This document shows, piece after piece, positions 50,034-60,652 of a DNA stretch of 64,000 nucleotides; position 1 is the stretch's first letter, and each line of letters starts with the position of its first letter. A program made the position numbers and the translations under genes. The notes under the pieces were generated by a model. That model was not told where the DNA came from. It did not search any database and saw only the letters and a program-made list of their open reading frames with translations. This DNA is from Bacteroidota bacterium (GTDB lineage Bacteria; Bacteroidota; Bacteroidia; Chitinophagales; Chitinophagaceae), in contig JAFDXK010000003.1 of the NCBI GenBank assembly GCA_018267965.1, positions 124,001 through 188,000 of the forward strand, read 5' to 3'.

Positions 50034-51092
50034 ATGGCGACCAAGACAAAGAAGAAGAAAGAGCCTTTAGCAAAACGAAGCAAGACAAAATCTATCAGCA
50101 AAAAAGCTGGCAAATCAACCAGCTTGCGAAGCAATAAGGTGCAAGGGCATACGAATACACTTGTCATGACTACGCTTGCGGTTGGTGCGGCAGGTGTGCT
50201 GGGATATTTCGGTTGGCAGTATTATAAAAAGAAGAAAACAGCATCAGGTAATCTTGACAATGAGCTATTGAAAACGCAAACCGTTCCACCTGTAGTACCT
50301 GGCATTGTCACGCCAGCCGATACAACTAATACCTATATCCCACCTATTCAGGATACAAGCAGCACGTCACGCAAACAGAAAAAATCAGGCTACACTGCAC
50401 CAATAAATAATGATGGCTTTCCGTTGAAAAAAGGCAGCAAAGGAGAAAATGTCAAAAAACTTCAGTTAGCACTGATGAGTAAATACGGCAAGTCCGTTTT
50501 GCCAAAATACGGAGCTGATGGCGACTTTGGTACAGAGACCGTAAATGCGTTAAAAAAGGCAGGGTTGTTACAAGTCGTTGATGAAAGCCTGTTTAATGTG
50601 ATTGTTCAGGGTACTGCGGCAGGTACGGCAAGTAATACAACTGATTATACCGCTATTGCTAAAAAACTGTTTTCGGCTGCACTCACCCGTAATTTCTCTA
50701 TGGCACTCTCGCAGCTAAAGATGCTCAAGAGCCAAAACGATTACGCTCAGGTCAATGATGTGTTCAGGAACTATAGGTTGAACGGTGTGCGGAAAACATT
50801 GGTGAACGGAATGCTATCCAGTTTTACCACTACTGACCAGAAGCAAAAAATACGTTTTGAGTTTATCCGCATTGGCTTAAAATACGATGGCAGCACATGG
50901 AGTTTATCGGGTTTTGACGGAAAGCCTATCGTTACCAAAACTACCACAACTGTCTGGGCAGGTCCGAATGAAAGCCTGCAAGTGCCCGCTAAAATGGTGC
51001 TCGGCAATGAAGTGACACAAAGGCTTGACTATACCTTATTTGAAAACAACCAAAGATATTTTCTGGTCAAAACAGCAACTATCGCCTATCTC
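50034..51092 (+). CDS. Membrane protein with peptidoglycan-binding domain and degenerate annexin-like region
   Basis: 353 aa. N-terminal Lys-rich tail, membrane helix at about 43-62, a Pro/Thr linker, a PG_binding_1 domain at about 128-180 (KKGSKGENVKKLQLALMSKYG, GADGDFGTETVNALKKAGL) and a helical part at about 195-275 (ALTRNFSMALSQLKMLKSQNDY, VNDVFRNYRLNGVRKTLVNGMLSSF) resembling the preceding gene's repeats in a looser form. The stop of the previous gene is 2 bp upstream. It should tether the membrane or virion to murein. Confidence 0.7.
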
Positions 51093-51124
51093 TAAATCAG
51101 TACACCAGTTAAAAAACAATACAC

Positions 51125-51550
51125 ATGAAAAAGAAACAGAAAAAACGCAAAGCATTTACCCGACAAAACAATATCCGCTATATCGTAGTGCATACCACAG
51201 GTACACGCCCCTCAATCGCATTCAATGAACTGGATAAATTGAATCGCTATCCATACCATTATATTATCACACCTCACGGCAAATTACTGAACCTGCGCCC
51301 GTTGCTGCCGTCTGATGGTACGATAGAGATAGCTCTTATGGGTGGTTTGAATAAAGAGGGTATCCATGCGGACACGAGGACTGAAGCACAAAACGATTGC
51401 CTGTTTACTACACTGGTACTGCTGACAGAGCATTTTCCAGAAGCAGTTATCAAAGCAGCAGATGAACTCTATCAGTATGGATTTGCCAACCCAGGCTTTA
51501 ATGTAAAAGAATGGCTGGCGAATTATATACCCGCTTTTTTGATTGCCGCA
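51125..51550 (+). CDS. T7-lysozyme-like amidase domain protein, zinc ligands incomplete
   Basis: 142 aa of the N-acetylmuramoyl-L-alanine amidase (amidase_2) type: VVHTTGT with His23, YHYIITPHGKL with Tyr46, EIALMGGL and HADTRTEAQ are all typical. The GHRDL region that supplies the second zinc His and the CPGFDV Cys are replaced by DELYQYGFANPGFNV: no His and Asn in place of Cys. Thus two of the three T7-type zinc ligands seem to be missing. It may bind murein without cutting it. Confidence 0.8.
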
Positions 51551-51597
51551 TAACAGTAGCATACTACTCAGCATCGTAACCATAAAAAACAATCTTC

Positions 51598-52191
51598 ATG
51601 TTAACCGCTATCAAACAATTATTATTTCTGCGAGGCCATCGTTTGTTCTTGCGCCCTTATGAATTGAACATCGTAGGTGTACGCTCGAAAATCAGGAAAG
51701 CTAATAGCTTCGATGATACTATCCATGTGTTTTATACAGATGAAAATGGTAACTGGAAAATACATAGCTATACCGCAACCACAGACCCAGGTACACATTG
51801 GCTGCAAGAGCCACTGAATAACAATGGCGCAGCCATTCTGAAAACGGGACAATATATAGATAGCTACCAATTAGGCTTACACAGGGGCAAATACAGGGCA
51901 TTGATACAGGCTAAACCAGTTACCGTGTTCAGGGATAATAACACGGACAGTACAATAGACCTTAACCCCCAGCACACTGAAACGGGTATGTTCGGCATCA
52001 ATATTCACCGTGCGGCAATACAAGGCACAACCAGCAGGGTGGATGCTTATTCGGCAGGGTGTCAGGTATTTGCCAATGCAGCAGATTTCACCGTATTTAT
52101 AAACCTGTGCCAAATCCATAAAGAACGATACGGCAACCATTTTACCTACACACTGCTCGATGATGTATTCCAACAACAACAGGCAGCAGCT
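51598..52191 (+). CDS. YkuD-like (L,D-transpeptidase-fold) protein
   Basis: 198 aa with a motif like the YkuD active site: His137 in INIHRA and Cys155 in YSAGCQVF, spaced as HX17C. The rest (HRGKYRALIQAKPVTVFRD, FTYTLLDD at the end) recalls phage proteins of similar size in Bacteroidota. An L,D-transpeptidase- or endopeptidase-like action on murein crosslinks is plausible. Third consecutive cell-wall-related gene after the PG-binding protein and the amidase. Confidence 0.65.
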
Positions 52192-52204
52192 TAAATACAA
52201 ACAG

Positions 52205-52429
52205 ATGAAAGAAATACTGCAACAATTATTCAAAGACAAGAACGGGCATTACAGTTTGCGTGAAGTAGCTATCGCATTATTACTGGCTGCATTAATCATC
52301 AGTTGGGTAGGACAACAATTCTTCTCCAGAGAAATACCTGAATTTATGTTCTTCGGCTTTTCCAGCCTAATAGCAGCAGGATGCTTTGGTTATTCATTGG
52401 AGAAGCGAACCACAACGGATGCCGAAAAA
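52205..52429 (+). CDS. Holin-like small membrane protein
   Basis: 75 aa from the ATG at 52205 with two hydrophobic helices (VAIALLLAALIISWVG, FMFFGFSSLIAAGCFGYSL) and a charged tail. Its position between wall-cutting and spanin-like genes fits a holin. No sequence family recognised. Confidence 0.55.
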
Positions 52430-52432
52430 TAA

Positions 52433-52460
52433 AGCGGGCTTTCTGTTACGAAAGCCCGCT
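52433..52460. terminator. Strong hairpin
   Basis: Perfect 11-bp inverted repeat (52433-52443 and 52450-52460, core GCGGGCTTTC) with a 6-nt loop immediately after the holin-like gene. No T-run follows, so termination or RNA protection are both possible. Confidence 0.55.
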
Positions 52461-52542
52461 CACCAGCCCCTTGTTTGTTTGTACTATTCGTAAGCCTATC
52501 ACCGCTGATAATCTAAACAATACAAATCTAAATCAAAACAAC

Positions 52543-53202
52543 ATGAAAACAATCCATCTCGAAAAAATCACCTGCCTGATTATAGGGCTGATACTTGGTA
52601 TCGCATTATCTATGGTATTGCATACTGATATATACACATCTGTGTTCAGCAAGCATAAAGCCATTGCCAGTACTACAGCAATCCGCAATCAGGCTACCGC
52701 TAAGATACAGCCTGTTAAAAACAGGATGGACAGTTTTAGTAATTACAATACCCGCTTGCAGCAGCAATTACAGCAAACGAAACAGGCATTGAGCCTGTCC
52801 AGAGCTACAAACAGCCAACTCAAAAACCAGCTATCAGCATTGCGCTTCGAGTATCACAACAGTGAAGACACAAATAAAAAACTATCGGATTGCGACAGCA
52901 TCCTGCAAACAGCCGAACAACTGGTAGAGGCTGAAAGAATCACTGACAGCCTCTGTGATGCAGCAACAATTAACCTGCAATCACAAATCACTATTAAGGA
53001 CAGCATGATGGCATTACAAATCCTGCAATATCAATACCTGCAACAAAGTTTTGATACCTGCATAACGGTTATCCAACAGTTTCAAACCGAGAATAAGTTA
53101 ATGACAAGGCATCTACGGCGACAAAGGAACAAATCGAGATGGCTTTCGGCAGGAACAGCACTTTTAGTCGGTTGCATCGCCTACAGCATTGTACAACAAC
53201 AC
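52543..53202 (+). CDS. Spanin-like membrane-anchored coiled-coil protein
   Basis: 220 aa from the ATG at 52543. An N-terminal membrane helix (ITCLIIGLILGIALSMVL), a long coiled coil (about 50-195; LQQQLQQTKQALSLSRATNSQLKNQL) and a second hydrophobic helix at the C-terminus (LSAGTALLVGCIAYSIV). Phage i-spanins and unimolecular spanins have this look, but similar proteins also occur as structural parts. Confidence 0.45.
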
Positions 53203-53211
53203 TAACCATCT

Positions 53212-53394
53212 ATGCAGAAATCAGAAAAGGTCATTGTCTCCGCAACTACCCTGTTCACTTCCCTGCTTTCCTATTGGTATGCAAGGGAAGCGCAGCGTGA
53301 TGCCACACCCTATGTTATGATAGGCGGCTTTCTGGGTTCATTGCTTGGAGAAATTATCTCTGACAACATTAATCATTCAGATAAAACGAAAAAT
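53212..53394 (+). CDS. Small membrane protein, 61 aa
   Basis: 61 aa with two hydrophobic segments (VSATTLFTSLLSYWYA, YVMIGGFLGSLLGEII). Located between the spanin-like and fibre-like genes, 9 and 5 bp from its neighbours. A holin-like or antiholin role is possible. Confidence 0.5.
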
Positions 53395-53399
53395 TAACT

Positions 53400-54218
53400 A
53401 TGCCTACAACAGTGCAAATCGTGGACAGCCTATCGTGTATCAGGGTTGTCACCAACGGTGTTCCTTTAGAGATACACAAAAAAGCCGTCAAGACCATTGA
53501 CGTATTGCACAATGATACCGTGCGCATTGACATTGGTGAAGGTGCATTAAGGCACGTTTACATACGCTTCGCCGAAGTAACAGTACCGGGTGGCCTTGCC
53601 AATGTCAATATCCTGCGGGACACGATCAAGGGTATGCTGGATGCCGATGATGCCAGTGGTGCTACCGCAGGTAATCAGGTATCGGAAATCGGTATTCTCA
53701 ATAATATCAAAGATGCACAGAATGCCGCTAACGGATTGCTGACCAATATCCGTGATGTTGAAACCTCGCAAAGTAATGCGTTAGTAACCATCAAAGACGG
53801 ACAGGCTACGCAGAACAACCTTCTTAACGATGTTAAAGCAGGGCAGGCAACTCAATCCAACCTGCTCACGAACGTCAGGGATAATCTGGCTGGGATGCAG
53901 AATACATTGAACAATGAGCAGAATTTATTGCAGGCTATGAATACGCTGCTCACGGATATTCGCACCTACCTGAACCCTGCCAACCAACAGGCATTAACCG
54001 ACCCGAGCATTATTGATGAATCGGTGCCGATGGTCATCTATTATGGTTATGCACTGCCAGGTGCAAGGTTGCAAGACCCTGCGTGGGCTATCAAGCGGGT
54101 AACCAAGTCTGATAATGTCATCGAATATTATTGGGCGGACGGCAACCAGAACATGAACCAAATCTGGAATGACCGATATAACCTGAACTACCTGCCGCTC
54201 AATAACGGTCAGGCTGGA
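53400..54218 (+). CDS. Fibre-like protein with repetitive coiled coil
   Basis: 273 aa. N-terminal beta domain (VQIVDSLSCIRVVTNGVPLEIHKK), a repetitive middle (about 95-185) with repeats of the kind NxLLxNxxDxQxxQ (NGLLTNIRDVETSQSN, NNLLNDVKAGQATQSN, NLLTNVRDNLAGMQN), i.e. a trimeric-fibre-like coiled coil, and a C-terminal domain ending in WADGNQNMNQIWNDRYNLNYL, recalling phage tail-fibre or appendage ends. Followed by a strong terminator. Confidence 0.55.
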
Positions 54219-54228
54219 TAACCACTTC

Positions 54229-54257
54229 AACAGGCATGGCAGAGCCATGCCTGTTTT
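54229..54257 (+). terminator. Intrinsic terminator
   Basis: Perfect 11-bp inverted repeat (54229-54239 and 54245-54255, core AACAGGCATGG) with a 5-nt loop and TT tail. It separates the structural/lysis part from the large methyltransferase-helicase gene. Confidence 0.75.
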
Positions 54258-54271
54258 AATATGTTTTACTC

Positions 54272-57200
54272 ATGAGTGATATGGCATTTGTGTTCGCAGT
54301 AAAAGCGGCACTGATAACAAAGACTAAACACAATAAAGCCTCTATCGAAAAGCTGGCGGCTTCATTTAATATCTATGATAAAACAAAGGTCAAGGAACTG
54401 ACTGAATTAGCCATTGTCTTTCAGGCAAGGGCTATCATACGTCAGGGATTGCCCGTCAACCAAACCTATGCGCAAATTGTTGAACTCTACGAAAATCAAG
54501 TCAATCTATCACACCGCAGTTCTCAAAGCATTCTGCTACAGCAGTATTCTACTCCGTCACCTATTAGCTATCTGGCAGGCATATTTTGTGAATTAGACCA
54601 GTTGGCAGCCAAGAAAGGTTATGCCTTCGAACCATCTGCTGGAAACGGCTTGCTCACCATTGCAGGGACACCTGAACGCATCTATGTAAACGAGATAGAC
54701 AATTTGCGTAACAGCAACCTTAAACGTCAGGACTATAAACTCGTATTACAAACAGATGCTACTAAAGCGTTTGCGGACTATCGGCATAAATTCAACGCCG
54801 TTCTTACCAATCCTCCATTTGGCAGGCTTGATAAACCTGTATTCTTTGACACTTACAAAATTGACACCCTTGACCACCTGATGGCATTACGTGCATTGGA
54901 AACCATGCGCTTTGATGGCAAAGCTGCCATTATCATCGGCGGGCATACCGATTGGGACAGCAAAGGAAGAATACAGGCTGGGCGTAACCGTATCTTTTTC
55001 AATTACCTCTATCGCTACTATCATGTTGCAGATGTATTGCAAATAGACGGACATAAACTATATGCAAGGCAAGGCACAGCATTTAACACAAGGCTAATAC
55101 TCATTGATGGCATTAAAGCTAAGCCCGAAGGTGCTGCGCCAGTATTTGATGCACAACGAGATGCAGTTATCCGAAGTTTTGATACGCTTTATGAACGTGT
55201 CATGGAAGCTATGAATCATACTATACCAATTACTACTATCATGAAACAAATCCCTGAACTGGAACACGAAGCCTTAGCATTACAGAAACTACTTGGTATT
55301 GAAACATTGGGTGCACCTTATATGCCAGCATCCGATAGCTGTATCGTACTCAATACCCAAGTACCTGATAGTATGTCCTTTGAAACACAGTCCGCTCTGC
55401 AACGTATCAAGGATGAGGTTGGCGGCGACATCGATAATTTTGTACGGCATCGTTTGCAATACCGTTCTCAGGCTGCACTTTGTAAAGCACTATCCGCTGA
55501 GCAAATTGATGCGGCAGCAATGGCGATATATAATATCGAAGCAAGGGGACAAGGTATGATTATCGGCGACCAGACAGGTATCGGTAAAGGGCGCATTGCA
55601 GCAGCTATTATTCGTTATGCCGTTTGCAGAGGGCTGAAGCCTGTGTTTATTACGGAGAAAGCCAATTTATTCTCCGATATATACAGAGACCTCTCCGCCA
55701 TAGGTTCAGGGCATTTTAAGCCTTTTATCGTAAATGCGAAAGACCAAAAGACAGATATAAAGGACGAGGATGGTAATGTGGTCTATACCGCACCATCAGT
55801 CACAGAACAGCAAGCGATTTTTGCATCAAGGGAATTGCCTGCCAAATATGATTTTATCGTAGCTACCTATTCCCAATTTAACAGTCCTGAGAAGAAACCT
55901 GAAAAGCCCTTGTTCCTGCAAGCGGTAGCCCGTGATAATATTTTTATCATGGACGAGGCACATAATAGTTCAGGCTCGTCAAATACAGGTGAATTTTTAC
56001 AAGGTGTCGTAAGCCATACCGCTGGTGTGGCATTTCTATCGGCGACATTTGCCAAACGTCCCGACAATATGCCTATCTACGCTATGAAGACAGCCATAGC
56101 GGATTGCAATATGAGTAAAGAGGAATTAGTTGAATCTATCACAAGAGGCGGGGTTGCCTTGCAGGAAGTCCTTTCTTCTCAATTAGTAGCCGAGGGACAA
56201 ATGCTTCGCAGGGAACGGAGTTTTGAAGGAGTGGAAGTCAATTATATAAGCCTTGATGATAAAGCTGAAGAGCACCGAGCTATTGCGGATAATATTACTG
56301 CCATTCTCAGGGATATTATCGCATTCCAGAATAAATACATCAATGAACAGATAGACGAGCTGGATAAAATAGCCGTAGCGGAAGGCAAAGAAACCGTTAT
56401 ACGGGAAGGTACATCACAGGCAGGTGTTGACAATACGCCTTATTTCTCGAAAGTATTTCAGGTAATCAATCAGATGTTGTTTTCACTGAAAGCAGAGGCG
56501 GTAGCGGAACGGGCTATCATGCGTTTGCGTGAAGGTAAAAAACCTGTTATCGCATTTGCTTCCACTATGGGGAGCTTTATCGAGACCATTGAAAATGAAA
56601 CAGGGATGCCTGTATCTGATGGAGATACTATCAATGCGGACTTTACGGAGGTGTTAAAACGTGGGCTGGATGGCATCATGCGTTATACGGAAAAAGATGC
56701 TGACGGTACGCCTATTTATAAAAAGTTTGAAGTCAGCGAGCTTTCACCGGAAGCGCAGATGGAATACAACCGTATCTATGAGCGTATCAGGGAAGCATCA
56801 ACTGGTATCACCATATCCCCTATTGATGTTATCGTTCAAAAACTAAAAGAGGCTGGCTATACCGTAGCCGAAGTGACAGGACGTAAGTATGAATTGCAAC
56901 TGAACAGAAAAACAGGTAACGGGCTGGTATTATCCAGAAAGAAAATCAATACAAATGATGCGTTCCGAAAGTTTAATAACAACGAAGTTGACGTGCTGAT
57001 GATTAACCAGTCAGGCAGCACAGGTGCATCGGCTCATGCGATACCGACTGCCAAAGTACCATCATCGGAAGTACGTCAACGGGTTATGATTGTATTGCAG
57101 GCAGAATTGGATATTAATACAGAGGTGCAAAAAAGAGGGCGTGTCAATCGCACAGGGCAAATCATTAAGCCCATCTATGATTATGTAACGTCTGCCATAC

Positions 57201-58936
57201 CTGCCGAAAAGCGATTGATGATGATGCTCCAGAAAAAACTGAAATCGCTGGATGCAAACACCACGTCGAACCAGAAACAATCTACCAAGATTTTGGATGT
57301 GCCAGACTTCCTGAATAAATACGGTGATAAAATTGTCAAAGAATATTTAGGTGAAAATACGGACATCAATGAATTATTAGATGACCCTTTGCGTATCAGA
57401 GACAGCAATGCCGATAACGGAGAAACAACTACAACAGATGATGCTGCACATAAAGTATCGGGCCGTGTTGCCGTACTATCTACTAAAATGCAGCAGGATT
57501 TTTATAACGAGATAGCGGAACGCTATAATGACTATGTGGAATATCTGAGGCAGGTCGGTGAATATGACCTTGAAGTAGAGGCTATGAACCTTGATGCGGA
57601 AACCATCAGCAATAAGGTGGTAAAAATGGGTAAGGGTTCTGACAGTGCCTTTGGTGATGATAGTATTTTAGAGACTGTCCGTGCCAACGTACTTAAAAAG
57701 CCGTTCACAAAAACGGAACTGGAAAATCTGCTGAATGAATCCCTGAAAGGAATGGATGCCATTGCTATGCAACAAGCATTGCTATCTGAATATCATACTG
57801 AAGCTGATGCGAGGCTGCAAGCTGATGTACAGGAAATGGAACATAAATATGCGGAACTCATCAACAACATTCCTTTTGAGAAGAAAATACTTAAACTGAA
57901 CGGGGAAGCAAAAGACGAAGCTATCAAGGGGCGTGAGAAAGAATTAATATCCGCTATGGAAGCGCAGCTAAAAATGCTGACCATCAAGGCAGGTAACCGC
58001 AGGCAATACCTCGAAAAAATATTCAGGTTCTTTTATATCGGTAAATACCTGCAATATCCCATCGATAGCTTTACAGGGGGCAATGAATTGATACCAGCAG
58101 TATTTATCGGTTGCACGATAGACCGAAAAAAGAAAAATCCTTTTGCTCCATCTCTTATCAAGCTACGGTTTGCCATTGCCAACAGCAGTAAATATTTTGC
58201 TATCCCTGCATCGTATTCGGAGGATATTATGGCGATAATCGGTGCAAGTGCGGATATTGTACAACCTGATAAAGCTGCATTATTGCAGCAGTGGGAACAC
58301 TACACCCAACAGAATCACAGTGACCGAAAAATCAGGCATATTATAACGGGCAATTTATTACAGGCATTTTCAGATTACAAAGGCAAACTCGTAAGCTATA
58401 CGACCATTGATGGCAAAACGGTGAAAGGCATACTAATGCCTGAGAATTGGGATGCGGGTGAACAGGTACAGGACAAAGTGGTGGTACCTATTATTAAAGC
58501 CCTGCCACTTATCAAATCATTGGTGAACAATAACCACATACTTACCAATACAGGTTTATCCATCTTCAGACAGGGTGAACATTACCGTATTATTGTTTCC
58601 GCAGCTCGTGCGAAAGGTGGTGATGTGTATTTAGACAGGCAACTATTAGAACTTGTTGATAACAATAATTTCGACAAGGTATCAGATAAAATGGTAGCCA
58701 CCTTGCAGGCTGACCGCATCCAGAAGTTTATCGAAATATTACAGCAGAACCATAGCTGTGCTGTGTCGGTGAACGCTGCACAATTTCGTGAGATTGAAAA
58801 AAAAGTGCAACGTTACAGTAGCCGCAGGCAAATTGAATTACCACCTGCTATGGAAGATGAAAAGCCTGACAATGCAATCAGTTTGCTGGAATTAGAAGCC
58901 GAAGCATTGGCATTAGAACTGGAATTATTAGCAGCA
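54272..58936 (+). CDS. DarB-like methyltransferase-helicase (strawberry-notch-like)
   Basis: 1555 aa. An N-terminal N6-adenine methyltransferase-like part has the NPPFGR motif (N180). A superfamily 2 helicase of the strawberry-notch/DarB type follows: Walker A IIGDQTGIGKGR (about 430-441), DEAH box FIMDEAHNSS (D561), AFLSATFAKRP, and motif VI-like VQKRGRVNRTGQ. The C-terminal third has no known fold. In phage P1, DarB is a virion-associated protein with these two activities that protects entering DNA from restriction. Here it may do the same or act in replication. Start at the first ATG after the terminator. Confidence 0.85.
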
Positions 58937-58949
58937 TAAACAATAAACC

Positions 58950-60542
58950 ATGTATAACACAGAGAACTATTATACGAACACCAGGGATATAGACTTTTCC
59001 ACTTTCCCTGAAGCATTACAAAAGGGGCATGAATATATAGGAAAAGCCACATCAGATGGCAAGGATTGGGGAAATTATCATGCCAGCCAAACTATCCGAA
59101 AAGTCATAGATACCTATTTTGAAAAACTGGAGGAATACATCCGCAAACAAATGAAGCGGGCAAAACCAAAGCCTGCAATACATTCTGGAAAGGGCTTAGC
59201 TCCTGCTATGTTACAGGCTGAAGCTGATGTAAAGGAATACCCTACCATGACTACTGAGGGTTTGCAGGAGCTACTCCGTTTAGAGATGGATGCCAAAGCA
59301 GTGCAGGGTAATAAGCCTGATATTGCCTTTCGCATCAAAGCGATAAAGAAGGAACTGGAAAAACGGGAACACCGTACCGGCAGCAGAAAAAATATGACTG
59401 ATAAATTTCCTGCTGCAATGGTAGAACGTATAAGTGAAGAAATCCGCTTTATCAAACGCTTTGTAAACCTGCACGGTAAAACCAAAAGAAAAGATGATAT
59501 ACTAAGGTTTATTAATTCGTTACAGAAATCTATTGTTGAAAAAAAGATACGCAAAACCTCATCCTATGCAGAGCAGATAAAGTTCATCCAGCAGAAACTG
59601 ATTGATACATTCAATAGCATGGGAAAGCAAATCCGCATTGAATTAAAAGACAGTACAATTGAAGCATTGAAGACCGTGTCTGGTGATGAAAAAGTATTGG
59701 CTTCCGTTGGTTTCATCAAACGATATATCAACCTCAATGGTAAGCTCGGTATGAAACAAAAGGGCAAAGATTTATTAGCCCAGATAAACCGTGCGATAGG
59801 AAAAGGAAAGATTAGTGATGATGACCCTTACATGGCGGAAGTAGAAGACATCCGAAAAAATCTGGAATGGTTCATTGGAGATAAGACAGTTAAGAGCTTA
59901 CAGATAGAAGCTAATACACTTAATGGTTTGGAGGGTATATTAGGCTGTGCTTGTACAACAGTCAATGGATTAGGGGATATACCACAATCCTTACCGCCTA
60001 TCATGAATAGTATGGATTTTGCCAACGTACAATTTCACACGCTGGGTATGAAAGGTAAATGGCTGGATTTGATTGGCGACCCGACAACGAATTTTACGGC
60101 AATGGTATTTGGCAAGCCTAAGATGGGCAAGTCCTATTTGTGTATTGATTTTGCAGGGTATCTCGCCCGAAATCATGGTAAGGTGTTGTATGTTGCCAAA
60201 GAAGAGGGTTTGGATAAGACATTGCAGGATAAACTGAATGATAAGGATGTAAAGCACCCTAATTTATTTGTGTCTTCATTCCTGCCTGCTAACCTGAGTA
60301 TGTACAATTTCATTTTTTTGGATAGTGCCAACAGGCTGGGGTTAAAACCCGATGATTTGAACCGTTTAAAAACGGTAAATCCCGATAAATCATTTGTGTA
60401 TGTGTTTCAAACAACTAAGGAGGGTAATTTCAGAGGCGCTAATACCTTCCAGCATGATGTTGATGTGGTAATAGAAGTGCCTGAAAGGGGTAAGGCGGTA
60501 CAGTTTGGCAGATTTAATCAGGGTGGTGAAATGGATATATTT
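58950..60542 (+). CDS. RecA-like P-loop ATPase with duplicated helical region
   Basis: 531 aa. The N-terminal 310 residues are helical and contain two homologous units: about 170-230 (FIKRFVNLHGKTKRKDDILRF) and about 248-305 (FIKRYINLNGKLGMKQKGKDLL). The recurring motif NGLEGI/NGLGDI is at about 328-349. The C-terminal part is a RecA/AAA_25-type ATPase: Walker A GKPKMGKS (388-395), Walker B IFLDS (Asp458), and FQTTKEGNFRGANTFQHDVDVVIEV with the glutamine and arginine seen in RadA/DnaB-like ATPases. It could act in replication, recombination or packaging; not an A32-type packaging ATPase by motif. Confidence 0.75.
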
Positions 60543-60652
60543 TAGATTATCATTAAGGTTTTGTCGTGCGTTTTAGGAGAATTACTTGAAATATTTTTTC
60601 AGATTTTATAAATTCGTAGGCAGTAACCGTAAAACTAAAACCACCTCGTACC
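60543..60652. promoter_or_regulatory. Intergenic region before the TIR cluster
   Basis: About 110 bp. TTTG at 60560-60563 is followed after exactly 19 bp by TACTTGAA, which matches the -7 consensus only in its TA. An own promoter for the TIR genes is thus possible but weakly supported; there is no terminator hairpin after the ATPase gene. Confidence 0.3.

Noticed and set aside
58950-60545. A32-type genome-packaging ATPase
   Set aside because: The motifs (Walker A GKPKMGKS, FRGANTFQHDVDVVIEV) are of the RecA/RadA type, so packaging cannot be claimed.
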